Source of the DNA: a virus
Direction: 5' to 3' (one strand)
IMG/VR virus record: IMGVR_UViG_3300030104_000954
Span: 1-46,005 of that record
DNA length: 46,005 bases
Part shown: positions 16,826-26,285 of the stretch, piece by piece
How the letters are laid out: every line of letters starts with the position of its first letter
Numbering within the stretch: position 1 is the stretch's first letter
Made by a program: the position numbers and the translations under genes
The notes under the pieces: generated by a model
Seen by the model: the letters and a program-made list of their open reading frames with translations, nothing else
What the model was told of the DNA's origin: nothing
Database searches by the model: none

Positions 16826-19825
16826 TTAATAATAGTTAGGGTTCCTGCTGCCAGGTACGAAACCACCTGAAAAGTTATTTGCGTAGGTTTGTAAAAGAGT
16901 AGAATTATTATTAAAAGTTTCTAAATCAATAGTACCAGACTGTAAAGCAGCGAAGAATGAAGAATCAAGTGGTTGTCCTGTAGTAAGAGTATGCAAGATA
17001 TTTCGTACAAGAACAGAGCCATCTCTATAGTTATTGAAGTGATCTTGATCGGATGCTCCAGCTGAAGAGTATATATCTCCTTCATTAAATTCTCGGAAGA
17101 TTCCAAATTGCCGTTCAGTTTCTTTAGATATAAGAGTTGTGACTACCTGTTTTTGATATTGACGGTCACTTAAAAATCTCTGTTTATCAAAGTTTTGTTT
17201 AAAGCCCATAGCTTTTGTAACATTATTGACTAGATAATCTTCAGGTATACCGTAGATACCAAGACGGCCATCTTGATTACTAGACACATCACCACCACTA
17301 TATTCTTCAAGAGTACGTAATACGCTAGTCTGTTTTGGTAGAATATGTTCTACTTTCCTAAATCCCTTTAATGGATTCCACGTAGCTGAATATCTAGTAG
17401 TTATCATCTCATTAACTTTATCGTTAATAAGACGTGCGCCAGTTATAGAAGGTGTGTTACTACCTTTATTACCATTAACTTTATAGATAGTTTGTATATC
17501 ACCTGCATCGAATGTGTTTAAAAACTCATTCATGGTCTCATTCGGAACCAGAGGTTGTAGCCCAAGACTAGGATCTTGTTCATTCAACCTTGCTATGTGA
17601 TTATTAAGAGCAGTGAAAGTATCTTCACCAGAAATAGCTATAGTATTTAATACACTAAAATCTATTGATCCGTTTTTGTTATATTTATTTACTATATCTA
17701 AGGTTTGCTCCTTATCAAAGAAATCTGTATTGGTAGAATCAATGTCCTCACTTTTCAATTTAAAATTAATACGGGCTTCTGCTTCACGTAATTGTTGATT
17801 ACGTTGTTGTCTGGTTTTTGGATTCCACCAAGCATGTTTAAATTTGTTAGGTGTGTTTCCGTTTTCTTTATTTATATACCAACTATTGCTAGGATCAAGT
17901 TGAGCTTGGACAAACGTCTCATTCATAATAGAATTTGTCCATTCATCTATGAGTTCATCTTCATCCATTGTTCCATATCTCTCATCTCCTTGAACACCTT
18001 TAATCACTTGAGCTGATATCTCATCTAAAATAGATTCCTTACCTGCTGTAAATTCATTATTACCTATCGGCTTTAATATTTTCATGATGTTCTGCTCCAT
18101 CCTAGTTATACTACCATTGGAGCCGATGATTTCATCAACAACCTTTACACCTTTACTACGTAAAAATTCGATTGTTGCTTCACTTTCATCTAAACCTGAT
18201 AAAGATGATCTATCTATTTCGTTACCTATAACTAAAGAATCCCAGTTTTTAAGTAAAAACGCTTTTGTACTTTTAGGGTCTTTAGGCATTTGCCAATTAT
18301 TTACTTTAGCTATTATAAAAGGATCAGTAATACCCTTATCATTAAAATCTGCTAGAGTATCATCTATTACTTGTTGTAATACCTTTGGATCACCAGTCCG
18401 TGTAGCTTCTGCTAACTTATACTGCCAAGTACCTTTCCATTTTACATTTAATCTACCTGACTCTACATCAACAAGAGGGTTCTCTTTTTTCCAGTCTTCT
18501 ATACTTTTATCTCCTGTGTCAGGAAACCATGTACCTACTAATTGTTTAGACTGGGTAATCTCTCTCATATCGTTACCCGCACCCAGTGTGTTGTTAGGTA
18601 CACCTAACGAAGCTTTCCAATTACCATTAACACCAAAACGCCCTTTATCCATTTGAGCAAAACTCATGCCATTCTTCATGACAATAGTCATGCCTGGTAT
18701 GGTACCACCAGTTCCTAAAATAGCATCTACAGCTTCCCAGCCTGCTTCTTGATTATCTGGATCAAGTCCTAGAACCCAGTTCTGTAAACCTTTAGCAAGT
18801 TGATCTTTAGCATAACCTGTTGGATTTTCAATACCAGCTTTCTTTGCTTCGTTCTCTATCTTAGATATCATTGTTTCAAACTTATCATGGATAGTTATAG
18901 GTGTACCATCCTTAGCAGTTACACCATCTATATTCCATGTTAAACCTCCTTCAGCATTTGTACCCATATGCATGGATATATCAACTGGTATATTAGAAGT
19001 TATCTTATGTATCTCTTCTTTAGCATTAGCTACTCTAATACGATTACCTTCTCGCCAAGCAAAGTCTGTATTCCAAGCATCAATTTGTTCGTCAGTTACA
19101 CCTAAGATTAATTTAGTATCAATACCACCAACTTGTACTCTTCTATTAAAATCAATTTTATTTTGATCTAAAAAAGCTTTTAATTTAAGTGGGTCATCAC
19201 CTACGTCAGCACCTGTGAAGGTTTCCTCAACCCCATCGGCGTTAATATAGGTATATTTTTTTGAAGTATCAGATAAATTATCTCTTAGTACATTCCTATA
19301 ATCTTTTAGTTCACCGCTGATTAACTCTCTAAATATACGAGTATCACCTCGTTTGTTTAATTTGTTAAGTAAAGCAGCATATTCAGTATAACCTAATTTA
19401 GTAGCTTGGTCTTCAAGATCTTTACGTCTATCATAAACATCATCAGATGCATTAAATAGCGATAAAGCTTGGTTCCGAACTTTAATCTTTTCTTCAGTAG
19501 ATAAGTTGTTATACTCCTCCATAGCTTTATTGTCATCCATCTCAGCCTTAACCTTCATGGCTGTTGGGATGGTTTCACTAAGAAGCTTAGTTGCAGCTGG
19601 AGTTACAGTTTTCCAGAAATCAATTTCTTCTTGATCTTTAGCAGCTAGGTTCTGATTCCACTCGTCTAGTGCAACCTTGTATTCTCTACCTCTTGTTTTC
19701 CATTCACTTTCAAATTTAGCGTCTCTAGCTTTATACGCTTTGTTTTCCGCAGCTAGTCTTTTAGCGGGGTTATCTACAGCACGTCCTTTGTACTGGATTT
19801 CACTGGTTTGTCTTTTATATTCCAT
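16826..19825 (-). CDS. Internal virion core protein (T7 gp15-like)
   Basis: 999 residues from ATG 19825, which sits 2 bp after the gp14 stop; an upstream ATG at 19840 would overlap gp14. The protein is hydrophilic and largely helical, beginning MEYKRQTSEIQYKGRAVDNP, with many Asn/Lys/Glu residues and no membrane span. T7 gp15 (747 aa) is shorter. Gp15 forms part of the internal core stacked on the portal and enters the host periplasm during ejection. Identified by position between gp14- and gp16-like genes and by length. Confidence 0.85.
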   Translation of the reverse strand: MEYKRQTSEIQYKGRAVDNPAKRLAAENKAYKARDAKFESEWKTRGREYKVALDEWNQNLAAKDQEEIDFWKTVTPAATKLLSETIPTAMKVKAEMDDNKAMEEYNNLSTEEKIKVRNQALSLFNASDDVYDRRKDLEDQATKLGYTEYAALLNKLNKRGDTRIFRELISGELKDYRNVLRDNLSDTSKKYTYINADGVEETFTGADVGDDPLKLKAFLDQNKIDFNRRVQVGGIDTKLILGVTDEQIDAWNTDFAWREGNRIRVANAKEEIHKITSNIPVDISMHMGTNAEGGLTWNIDGVTAKDGTPITIHDKFETMISKIENEAKKAGIENPTGYAKDQLAKGLQNWVLGLDPDNQEAGWEAVDAILGTGGTIPGMTIVMKNGMSFAQMDKGRFGVNGNWKASLGVPNNTLGAGNDMREITQSKQLVGTWFPDTGDKSIEDWKKENPLVDVESGRLNVKWKGTWQYKLAEATRTGDPKVLQQVIDDTLADFNDKGITDPFIIAKVNNWQMPKDPKSTKAFLLKNWDSLVIGNEIDRSSLSGLDESEATIEFLRSKGVKVVDEIIGSNGSITRMEQNIMKILKPIGNNEFTAGKESILDEISAQVIKGVQGDERYGTMDEDELIDEWTNSIMNETFVQAQLDPSNSWYINKENGNTPNKFKHAWWNPKTRQQRNQQLREAEARINFKLKSEDIDSTNTDFFDKEQTLDIVNKYNKNGSIDFSVLNTIAISGEDTFTALNNHIARLNEQDPSLGLQPLVPNETMNEFLNTFDAGDIQTIYKVNGNKGSNTPSITGARLINDKVNEMITTRYSATWNPLKGFRKVEHILPKQTSVLRTLEEYSGGDVSSNQDGRLGIYGIPEDYLVNNVTKAMGFKQNFDKQRFLSDRQYQKQVVTTLISKETERQFGIFREFNEGDIYSSAGASDQDHFNNYRDGSVLVRNILHTLTTGQPLDSSFFAALQSGTIDLETFNNNSTLLQTYANNFSGGFVPGSRNPNYY

Positions 19826-19827
19826 GG

Positions 19828-20547
19828 TTAACCTTTCCAACTATCTGGCATATTACCAAAGGTACTAAAACCAGTACCTATACCACCACCTATTGCGCTG
19901 AAAGTAGCTCCCATTAAACCAAGTTTAGATGGACCTTCTACTTTAGGTTTCTTAATTGGTGCAAAGGATGCGATCTGTGCTACAGGTGATCCAGGAAGCA
20001 TACCCATTGCTTTATTATTAGCAGAGTATTGATCTAAACTAAATCCATATTCACTGATTCGATACTGTTTATTAGCATCTCCTAGTGATCTATTTATTTG
20101 AGCTTCTGCTCTACCTAGTTCTCTTTCTGTATCCATTAATGCTAATAACATTGATTGTCCAGATTGTTGACTAGAAGCTAAAACTGTTCCTTGTGCTTGG
20201 ATCTGAGTGATCATCTTTTCTTCTGCTCGGAAAGCTGCTTCTGTTGTTTTCTCGTTTAGTGCTTGCTGTGCTGCTACGGAAACACGTGTTCTTTCTAGCT
20301 GGTTAATCTCTCGTTGCTTATTCACAGCTGATACTGCGGCAGCGTGAGCTTCCAGTTCACGAGTATATTGTTGAGCTTTCATCTGATCAGCTGATTTAGC
20401 TTGATTCATCTGATCTTTAAAAGTAAGCTCATTTATGTAGTTTTGTCTGTCGGCAGCTGCTTTAGCTGCTCTGTGCTGTGCTTTAGCTTGCATTATACCA
20501 CCAACTGCTTGGACGGCACCTGCTGCTATAGCTAGTGGGTGACACAT
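19828..20547 (-). CDS. Internal virion protein (T7 gp14-like)
   Basis: 239 residues (T7 gp14: 196). The Cys-containing, hydrophobic start (MCHPLAIAAGAVQAVGGIMQ), a long Ala/Gln/Arg helical middle (AQHRAAKAAADRQNYINELT) and a Gly-rich C-terminus (LMGATFSAIGGGIGTGFSTF) match gp14 proteins, which insert in the outer membrane during DNA ejection. It overlaps the gp13-like gene by 16 nt and is followed by gp15 after 2 bp. Confidence 0.88.
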   Translation of the reverse strand: MCHPLAIAAGAVQAVGGIMQAKAQHRAAKAAADRQNYINELTFKDQMNQAKSADQMKAQQYTRELEAHAAAVSAVNKQREINQLERTRVSVAAQQALNEKTTEAAFRAEEKMITQIQAQGTVLASSQQSGQSMLLALMDTERELGRAEAQINRSLGDANKQYRISEYGFSLDQYSANNKAMGMLPGSPVAQIASFAPIKKPKVEGPSKLGLMGATFSAIGGGIGTGFSTFGNMPDSWKG

Positions 20548-21002
20548 AATTTAATAAATTCTATAAGTGGGACACCATTGTTGACTTTATAGCCTACAAA
20601 TTTAAACTTTAATAGTTTAAGAAGTTTAATATGACTTTCATTCCGCATATCTGCTACGTTGCATAAATAAGGATTAGGTAGAGAGTCTACCCAGCGTCTT
20701 GCTTCCCTCACAAATGTATGTGGGAACTCTGTGCTGGCCTCAGTACAGAGCATCCATATAATATTATTGGGGGTTACACCCGCCACTCCAGCAGTCTTGC
20801 CGTTGGGAACCTTAAAATATACACTATATGCTGAATTAAAGTAAGACTGTACAAGTACAGCCTCTCCACACAATCCAGTTGTTTCTTCTACTTCACGGCG
20901 GTCTTCCCACCGTAAGTTCAACCCTACCTCTAGAGCAAGCTCAGGAGTGCAGGGTTGTATGTACTTACTTTCGTGCATGTCGTCTTGGGTTATACTTACC
21001 AT
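20532..21002 (-). CDS. gp13-like virion protein, acetyltransferase-type fold
   Basis: 156 residues (T7 gp13: 138) in the gp13 position. The pattern resembles an N-acetyltransferase-like fold without obvious catalytic need: NGKTAGVAGVTPNNIIWMLC, PHTFVREARRWVDSL, and the late RNESHIKLLKLLKFKFVG that matches the gp13 segment NTSHIRFLKTIGAVF. T7 gp13 is needed for proper core incorporation. Start could be ATG 21002 (38-nt overlap with gp12) or ATG 20978. Confidence 0.8.
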   Translation of the reverse strand: MVSITQDDMHESKYIQPCTPELALEVGLNLRWEDRREVEETTGLCGEAVLVQSYFNSAYSVYFKVPNGKTAGVAGVTPNNIIWMLCTEASTEFPHTFVREARRWVDSLPNPYLCNVADMRNESHIKLLKLLKFKFVGYKVNNGVPLIEFIKLCVTH

Positions 21003-23925
21003 CCCAGCTTGCTGAGATTAAAGCGGTGGAAAAAGGATCTGGTATTTGTATTTGTAAAGTATATTTCTCATTCTTTCTTTGTATAGGTACTCTTATAGTC
21101 TTGATTAAACTTGAAGGTGGTTTACCAAAGTCACTGTCATCTAATTTCATACCAGACTCATATTGAATGTGATCATTCATATCTGCATAATTAGATTTTA
21201 AATGGAACTCCATAGGACCAGATACACCCATTTCAAAGTTAAACCCTGATACTCTTAGATCAGCGTCTATATCATACTTTCCTGGTTCAAATGACATATA
21301 GTAATTAGGAAACTCTACTGTGGTTAAATAAGAATAACCTGTAGCTACAGTCCATCCTGTAAGATTTACATTATTAAATGTTGCTGTTGATGCAGACACA
21401 GAGTCTGCCTTGATAACAGTACCTGCAACATCATTACCTGCTGTATCTGTTCCTGATAAAGCTACTAGATAGAAATCATTAGCATTAATAGGTGGATATG
21501 ATAAAGCTACAACCGTCTTTTCAAGGGCTGTAGTAGTTTGTGCTGTATAAGTAAAGTTAGTATTTGTTCTCACTTCCATGTTATCTAAACATGCTTCAAA
21601 CCATCTAGCAATCTTTAATGGAGACCCTACATCAGCAGCTATACCACCTAATACATAGGTTGTAGTACTTGCAGCATCAGTTACATACTCATATTTATTG
21701 AGTATATAGTTAGATCCTTGCAAAGCTACGGTATAGAAGTTACCTCCTGTATAGAAACAATGCCTTAAAGTACCCTTAATAGTCCAACTATACCATGCAG
21801 ATTGATCTCTACGATCACCTGAATCAAAGAATTTATAGTGATATACCTCACTTCCACCAGTTTTAGCAAATGTATTTATGCCTATAGAAGTAGAATTAGT
21901 AGCTATATTTATATCTTTAGGTAAGTATTCAGGTACAACACGTGTCTGTTCAATGATTTTAGGGGGTACATCATCGTCTAAAATGGTCGCTTCATAAGCT
22001 CTAGCATAAGCTGCTACAGCTGAAGTGAACATAACAGAGGTTCCCATGTCAACAGGCTGTAATGCATTGTCACATTCATAACTAGATACCTTTTTAAGTC
22101 TAGCTGTTTTTGGACTAAATATATCAGATTCAGTAAATAACAGAAATTGCCCGTTATCACTGAACATCATGATACCTTTATTAATTGGCAGTACGTGGTT
22201 AATATAGGCAGGTTTAATATCAGATACGGTTATATCTACAGGGTTGTCATCACTAACAGTTAGAGCAGAGACTATAAAGAAATTAAAATAATCCCCAGGA
22301 CGACTCATAACTATCTGTTCATTTGCAACAAAGCCTAATCTATTTCTGTGGAAAAATATTTTCTGAATTTTTAAGCCGTTAAAACTAGGGAATGGGTTAG
22401 TAGTATCATCACCTACTTCTCTATACTTCCAGTAGTTATCATTACCATCAGCAATAGCTGTAGTTTCATCTAGCTTTTTAAAACTAAATGTACCATTACG
22501 ATTATTAATTATAGCATGTGGCATTTTAGCAGGGTCAAGCCCTTTAACCATTGGGTCACTACCTGACGAGAAGTTGTTTGGTCTTACACATTCTTCCCAT
22601 TTACCACTACCTGAAGTACCGTTATCCGCATAAAATTTTACATAGTAATTATCAGCATCTACGTTCTCCGAGTTAGCAATCTGTGCTATATAACCATGCT
22701 TACATTGAGATGGTAGTCTACTTACATCTTGAGCTGTGTTACCAATAACATTCATGTTCTCATTAACTGCACCTCCTAAGAAGTTAACACTAGGAGCTGA
22801 AGTTCCGTGTAAGTATAGACCACTACCAATAACTTCAGAAGTTACATTAGATAGATCACTATTAATTTTATCATTTAAAGATTTCAGAATGGTAGCCATA
22901 CTAAGCTTACCTTTATCTGGATTCTTAGGTGAACGGTAGAAAGCAATACCAGACACACCTTCGTATGTTTCTACTGGTTCTACTGCTACTACTTTAATTC
23001 TATAAGAAATACCTTCAATACTTAAATCTATATAAGAACCTAAAGCTGTATTCTTATTTGTTGTTTTAATTATACCACCGTCTTTTAAAGTTACAGCTGC
23101 TGTATATCTAGTCTTATAGTTTTGTGTATACCCTAGAAAGTTCTCTGCGTTTTGAGCAGCACCGCTGACATAGTTAGCTGTATTACTATCTATATAAGCA
23201 GTACCATTAACAGTAACATGACCTTCTAAATCAATGATAGTTGGGTTGCTTCCAGGAACTGTAATGTTATTACCACCACTAAAAGAGAACTGGCCTAGAC
23301 CAGCATACCTACCATCTTTATTTGTATCATCCCAAGTGTTACCATCAGAAGTTCCTTTTTCAACTTCTAATGCTGTCGCTCGCCAATAGGTATTAGTTGC
23401 TGGTTGGGTTCCTGCATAGAACACATACTCAGTGTTATACGCAATGGTATCTATCCTAGCAAAACTGTAGTCAGCATTGTTGATAGGACCAGCAGTGGTG
23501 CCAGTCGTACCAACCTCTTTGTCGGGGTTGACAATGATCGTGTAGTCTTGAATACTTTGAATCGCATACTTGTTTGTAGCTCCAGCGAGATAAGAATATA
23601 ATGTATCACCTGAACTATTGGTAAAAGATTTCTCTGTACCATCAGCTATATCCCATATTCTAATTGGATGTGACCCTGTATTTGCAGGGGTGATTTGCAT
23701 TAAATATTTTTCGTCACCATCTCTTAGTATCTCATACCAGTAACCAGTGCTATTAGCATTAGTCAACGTCTTCACAAATTCTCCTGGAGGACGTTTCTTT
23801 AAGCCAAAGGTGACATCAGGTACTGCGTTATCACACACCCTGAGCTGCCCTGGAAATTTAATTGTGTCTGGCTGTTGAGATACTCCTCCTAAAAAATTAG
23901 GGATACGTTGATTGATTGCTGCCAT
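20965..23925 (-). CDS. Tail tubular protein B (T7 gp12-like)
   Basis: 986 residues, longer than T7 gp12 (794). The start AAINQRIPNFLGGVSQQPDT and the nearby DNAVPDVTFGLKKRPPGEFV are diagnostic of gp12, the nozzle of the short tail. Further family segments include FHRNRLGFVANEQIVMSRPG and the late FPNYYMSFEPGKYD. It overlaps gp11 by one base (TAATG). The extra 190 residues fall mostly in the first half and may be an inserted beta domain. Confidence 0.95.
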   Translation of the reverse strand: MAAINQRIPNFLGGVSQQPDTIKFPGQLRVCDNAVPDVTFGLKKRPPGEFVKTLTNANSTGYWYEILRDGDEKYLMQITPANTGSHPIRIWDIADGTEKSFTNSSGDTLYSYLAGATNKYAIQSIQDYTIIVNPDKEVGTTGTTAGPINNADYSFARIDTIAYNTEYVFYAGTQPATNTYWRATALEVEKGTSDGNTWDDTNKDGRYAGLGQFSFSGGNNITVPGSNPTIIDLEGHVTVNGTAYIDSNTANYVSGAAQNAENFLGYTQNYKTRYTAAVTLKDGGIIKTTNKNTALGSYIDLSIEGISYRIKVVAVEPVETYEGVSGIAFYRSPKNPDKGKLSMATILKSLNDKINSDLSNVTSEVIGSGLYLHGTSAPSVNFLGGAVNENMNVIGNTAQDVSRLPSQCKHGYIAQIANSENVDADNYYVKFYADNGTSGSGKWEECVRPNNFSSGSDPMVKGLDPAKMPHAIINNRNGTFSFKKLDETTAIADGNDNYWKYREVGDDTTNPFPSFNGLKIQKIFFHRNRLGFVANEQIVMSRPGDYFNFFIVSALTVSDDNPVDITVSDIKPAYINHVLPINKGIMMFSDNGQFLLFTESDIFSPKTARLKKVSSYECDNALQPVDMGTSVMFTSAVAAYARAYEATILDDDVPPKIIEQTRVVPEYLPKDINIATNSTSIGINTFAKTGGSEVYHYKFFDSGDRRDQSAWYSWTIKGTLRHCFYTGGNFYTVALQGSNYILNKYEYVTDAASTTTYVLGGIAADVGSPLKIARWFEACLDNMEVRTNTNFTYTAQTTTALEKTVVALSYPPINANDFYLVALSGTDTAGNDVAGTVIKADSVSASTATFNNVNLTGWTVATGYSYLTTVEFPNYYMSFEPGKYDIDADLRVSGFNFEMGVSGPMEFHLKSNYADMNDHIQYESGMKLDDSDFGKPPSSLIKTIRVPIQRKNEKYTLQIQIPDPFSTALISASWDGKYNPRRHARK

Positions 23926-24575
23926 TACCTTCTTTGTAATACTTTATATGGTCGGTAAATTCCAGCTGGGTTGGTCCTACCTTGCTGATCATTAAATATA
24001 TTGTAGTCAGCTTGGTTAGCATCATACTCCATAGCTAAAGCTCTAGCTAATGATTCATCTGTACCCATAAGCTCGGCAGCTTTAGGGTCATTTACCATGC
24101 GGTTTGAAGCGATCCTTGAGGCTCTGGCTGTTATGTAATCTCTGAATACCTGTGGGATATCCTCGAACTCATACATCCAGATTATATCAACATATATTTT
24201 ACTGTCACTTGTGTTGTCAAAATTAAACCTATGTTCATGTAGGTCATAAAGTTTTAATATTCCATTATCCTTACGCATTACTACATGGAAGTCATCGAGA
24301 TGCTTGAAAGCATTGACATCAATCTGTAATACATTATTAGGAATAATACAATGATTGTTTGAATCGAGTGCTATTGGATATTGTTTCTCTGTATTAAATA
24401 CCCAACCTTCTGATAACACTTCACGGCAGGCTTGCCTGAGAGTGTTCTTTGCAATGACCACTTCTGGACTTTGCACATTAGTTATGGTATTAACAGGGGA
24501 CTCTCCAACAGACATCAATATAGAGTTAACTGCATCCAGTTCGGTGGACGCTCCATAAGATACTTGTGCTGCCAT
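23925..24575 (-). CDS. Tail tubular protein A (T7 gp11-like)
   Basis: 216 residues from ATG 24575 (T7 gp11: 196), forming the adaptor ring under the portal. The start AAQVSYGASTELDAVNSIL and LMSVGESPVN, then CREVLSEGWVFNTE and RDYITARASRIASNRMVND are gp11 hallmarks. An upstream start at 24665 would read through the terminator and the capsid 3' end and is rejected. Its ATG follows the terminator's T-run directly, so translation needs readthrough transcripts. Confidence 0.93.
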   Translation of the reverse strand: MAAQVSYGASTELDAVNSILMSVGESPVNTITNVQSPEVVIAKNTLRQACREVLSEGWVFNTEKQYPIALDSNNHCIIPNNVLQIDVNAFKHLDDFHVVMRKDNGILKLYDLHEHRFNFDNTSDSKIYVDIIWMYEFEDIPQVFRDYITARASRIASNRMVNDPKAAELMGTDESLARALAMEYDANQADYNIFNDQQGRTNPAGIYRPYKVLQRR

Positions 24576-24601
24576 AAAAAAAAGGGGGAACAAAGTCCCC
24601 C
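24576..24601 (-). terminator. Intrinsic terminator between capsid and gp11 (T7 Tphi position)
   Basis: On the minus strand a GGGGGA / TCCCCC stem (24584-24601) with a loop of about 6 nt is followed by eight T (24583-24576). It lies between the capsid stop (24616) and the gp11 ATG (24575). T7 has its single strong late terminator Tphi at exactly this place, after gene 10. It would cap capsid mRNA while letting part of the transcription pass into the tail genes. Confidence 0.88.
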
Positions 24602-24615
24602 GTATAAATGTATAA

Positions 24616-25761
24616 TTAAGCGTTAGCTGGATATGTACCGCCGAATGCTGCTGGAGCAGTAGCACCTACATATAGTTCAACTGAGGCTGCTGGGTTTAGG
24701 AAGTCGGCACCCATTGCTAAGCGTCCGAGAATCACATCACCCTGGTAGACCACCGATATGTCTCCACTTGTTACTTGAACCTGTGGACCGATAGCTTCAA
24801 CAACACCTGCGGCTTCTCTTTGGAAGATAAGTCCACAAGACTTATTGAAGTCTGTAGCGTTACCATAGTTGTTGTTAACACCTGTTACGGATGCTCTAGC
24901 ATCTCCTACTGCATCTCCAACAAAGGAGCCAAGATTTCCTGGAGCAGTTTCACCTGTTGTTCCACCGTAAGCAGTACCATGCTTAGCAAGGAATGGGATG
25001 TTCATTGACTTGTAGATCTTAATGCCTGCAATTTCAACAACACCTTGTCCAGACTGTAATGCAGAACCTTGTGAGTCACGGTTAATTAGACCGTTATCAC
25101 CTGTTTGCTGTATTAAGCTATAGTATTGACGTGGGTTAAGAACAGCTACTCTGCCGTCACCACTTACTCCCTTTTCATCTAGGGCAGCGGCTGCATCGTA
25201 GAATGCTGTGACTAGGTTGCTTGCATTAAAAGCATCAGAATCATTGGTTGTTGCACCAACACGAATCTGAGTTCCACCTGGTTCTACGAAGTTAGTCTTC
25301 GTTACAGGTGATGCAAGACGAGCACCTTTTGCAATCGACCTAAAGATTAGGCGATCATATTTTTGAGCTAGAGCGTAGCCGATCTTCTTAGAGATCTCAC
25401 CACGTAACTCATAATGCGCAAGTGTTTCATCTAATTCATAAACGAAAGCACTTGATATGAGAAGGTCATCAATTGTGATTGTCTTCTCTGCTACTGGAGG
25501 AGCACCGTCTGAGTTACCAAGTATGGACTGGCCTGGAACATGGTATTCAGCTGTTGTGTGTCCTGTGTAGACGAACTGTAAACTCTTACCGTTTTTAAGA
25601 GTTCTCTTTGTAACGAGATCTCTGGCTATCGTATTGTGCTGGAAGCCTTTGAACATCTCGCCCGAAAACAGTTTAAGATATAACGCTCTTGCGTCACTTG
25701 CACTGTTTAACTGACCTGGGCGGGTCAGTGACGCTGTATGCGCCGTACTCTGATGAGCCAT
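24616..25761 (-). CDS. Major capsid protein (T7 gp10-like)
   Basis: 381 residues with the HK97-type fold expected from T7 gp10A (345). Family segments: ARALYLKLFSGEMFKGFQHN, TLKNGKSLQFVYTGHTTAEY, ITIDDLLISSAFVYELDET, GDGRVAVLNPRQYYSLIQQ and near the end GDVILGRLAMGADFLNP. The gene has its own structured leader upstream and an intrinsic terminator directly downstream, consistent with very high expression. No slippery frameshift site like T7 gp10B was recognised at the end. Confidence 0.96.
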   Translation of the reverse strand: MAHQSTAHTASLTRPGQLNSASDARALYLKLFSGEMFKGFQHNTIARDLVTKRTLKNGKSLQFVYTGHTTAEYHVPGQSILGNSDGAPPVAEKTITIDDLLISSAFVYELDETLAHYELRGEISKKIGYALAQKYDRLIFRSIAKGARLASPVTKTNFVEPGGTQIRVGATTNDSDAFNASNLVTAFYDAAAALDEKGVSGDGRVAVLNPRQYYSLIQQTGDNGLINRDSQGSALQSGQGVVEIAGIKIYKSMNIPFLAKHGTAYGGTTGETAPGNLGSFVGDAVGDARASVTGVNNNYGNATDFNKSCGLIFQREAAGVVEAIGPQVQVTSGDISVVYQGDVILGRLAMGADFLNPAASVELYVGATAPAAFGGTYPANA

Positions 25762-25911
25762 TTTTATTAAAAATAAATGTGTGTATTAACTTTCTTCAAG
25801 CTGCTTGAGGTTTGTGGTCTATCCCACCGTCATGACGGCATAGGGTATCCAGCGTACTGGGCCGATGCCAATGAAGAAGAGGTCCGACTCTGAGGTGCCT
25901 CTTCTCCTACC
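25762..25911 (-). promoter_or_regulatory. Structured, non-coding leader of the capsid gene
   Basis: A 150-nt gap with no credible gene. It holds several inverted repeats: a 7-bp stem at 25876-25882 with 25898-25904 (GAAGAGG/CCTCTTC), a 12-bp perfect palindrome CCGTCATGACGG at 25827-25838, and a short CCAG-TACG-CTGG hairpin near 25853. The last 40 nt before the capsid ATG are AT-rich and lack a strong Shine-Dalgarno. T7 has its phi10 promoter and an RNase III site here. A promoter or processing role is inference. Confidence 0.5.
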
Positions 25912-26043
25912 TTACTCACCGAGTAAAGCTTCTTCTAAAGATTGATATTCGTCTTCTTCTTTATGCTCTTCAGGTTTATTATGATGAGCATCTAGATCGA
26001 AACGTGTTAAAAAGGCTGGTGCCTCTTTACTTTGATGTGACAA
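25912..26043 (-). CDS. Small acidic peptide with TTG start (43 aa)
   Basis: TTG at 26041-26043 is preceded by GAGG eight bases upstream on the minus strand, a good Shine-Dalgarno. The product begins (M)SHQSKEAPAFLTRFDLDAHH and ends DEYQSLEEALLGE, strongly acidic. It overlaps the end of the coiled-coil gene by 17 nt, which suggests translational coupling. No upstream ATG exists in the frame because a stop lies 8 codons before. Function unknown; it is the last frame before the capsid leader. Confidence 0.5.
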   Translation of the reverse strand: MSHQSKEAPAFLTRFDLDAHHNKPEEHKEEDEYQSLEEALLGE

Positions 26044-26284
26044 CTTTTTTCCTCGTAGTTTTTACAGGCTCTATCGCCTTAAGTTGGGATTCAAGATGGG
26101 CCAAAGAATCATTGAGGCTTTGTTTTCTGCGAGTAAATGCAGCTTCAAGCTCTTCTTGTTGTCTTTGGTTGATGCTGATTTCATCAGTGATTTGCTTCCT
26201 CTGTAAGTCTTTGAGTTTATCCTCCGTGACAACAACAACTGTTCTCATCGGTGGTGAAAGCATATAGTCAAATAGTGAATACAT
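26027..26284 (-). CDS. Small coiled-coil protein (85 aa)
   Basis: From ATG 26284, two bases after the preceding stop; an ATG at 26305 would overlap. The start MYSLFDYMLSPPMRTVVVVT leads to a long charged helix (EDKLKDLQRKQITDEISINQ, QEELEAAFTRRKQSLNDSLA) with heptad-like spacing, then a basic end (PVKTTRKKVVTSK). It probably makes a dimeric or trimeric coiled coil. Located just before the capsid gene; a scaffold-like or virion role is possible, not shown. Confidence 0.65.
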   Translation of the reverse strand: MYSLFDYMLSPPMRTVVVVTEDKLKDLQRKQITDEISINQRQQEELEAAFTRRKQSLNDSLAHLESQLKAIEPVKTTRKKVVTSK

Positions 26285-26285
26285 A

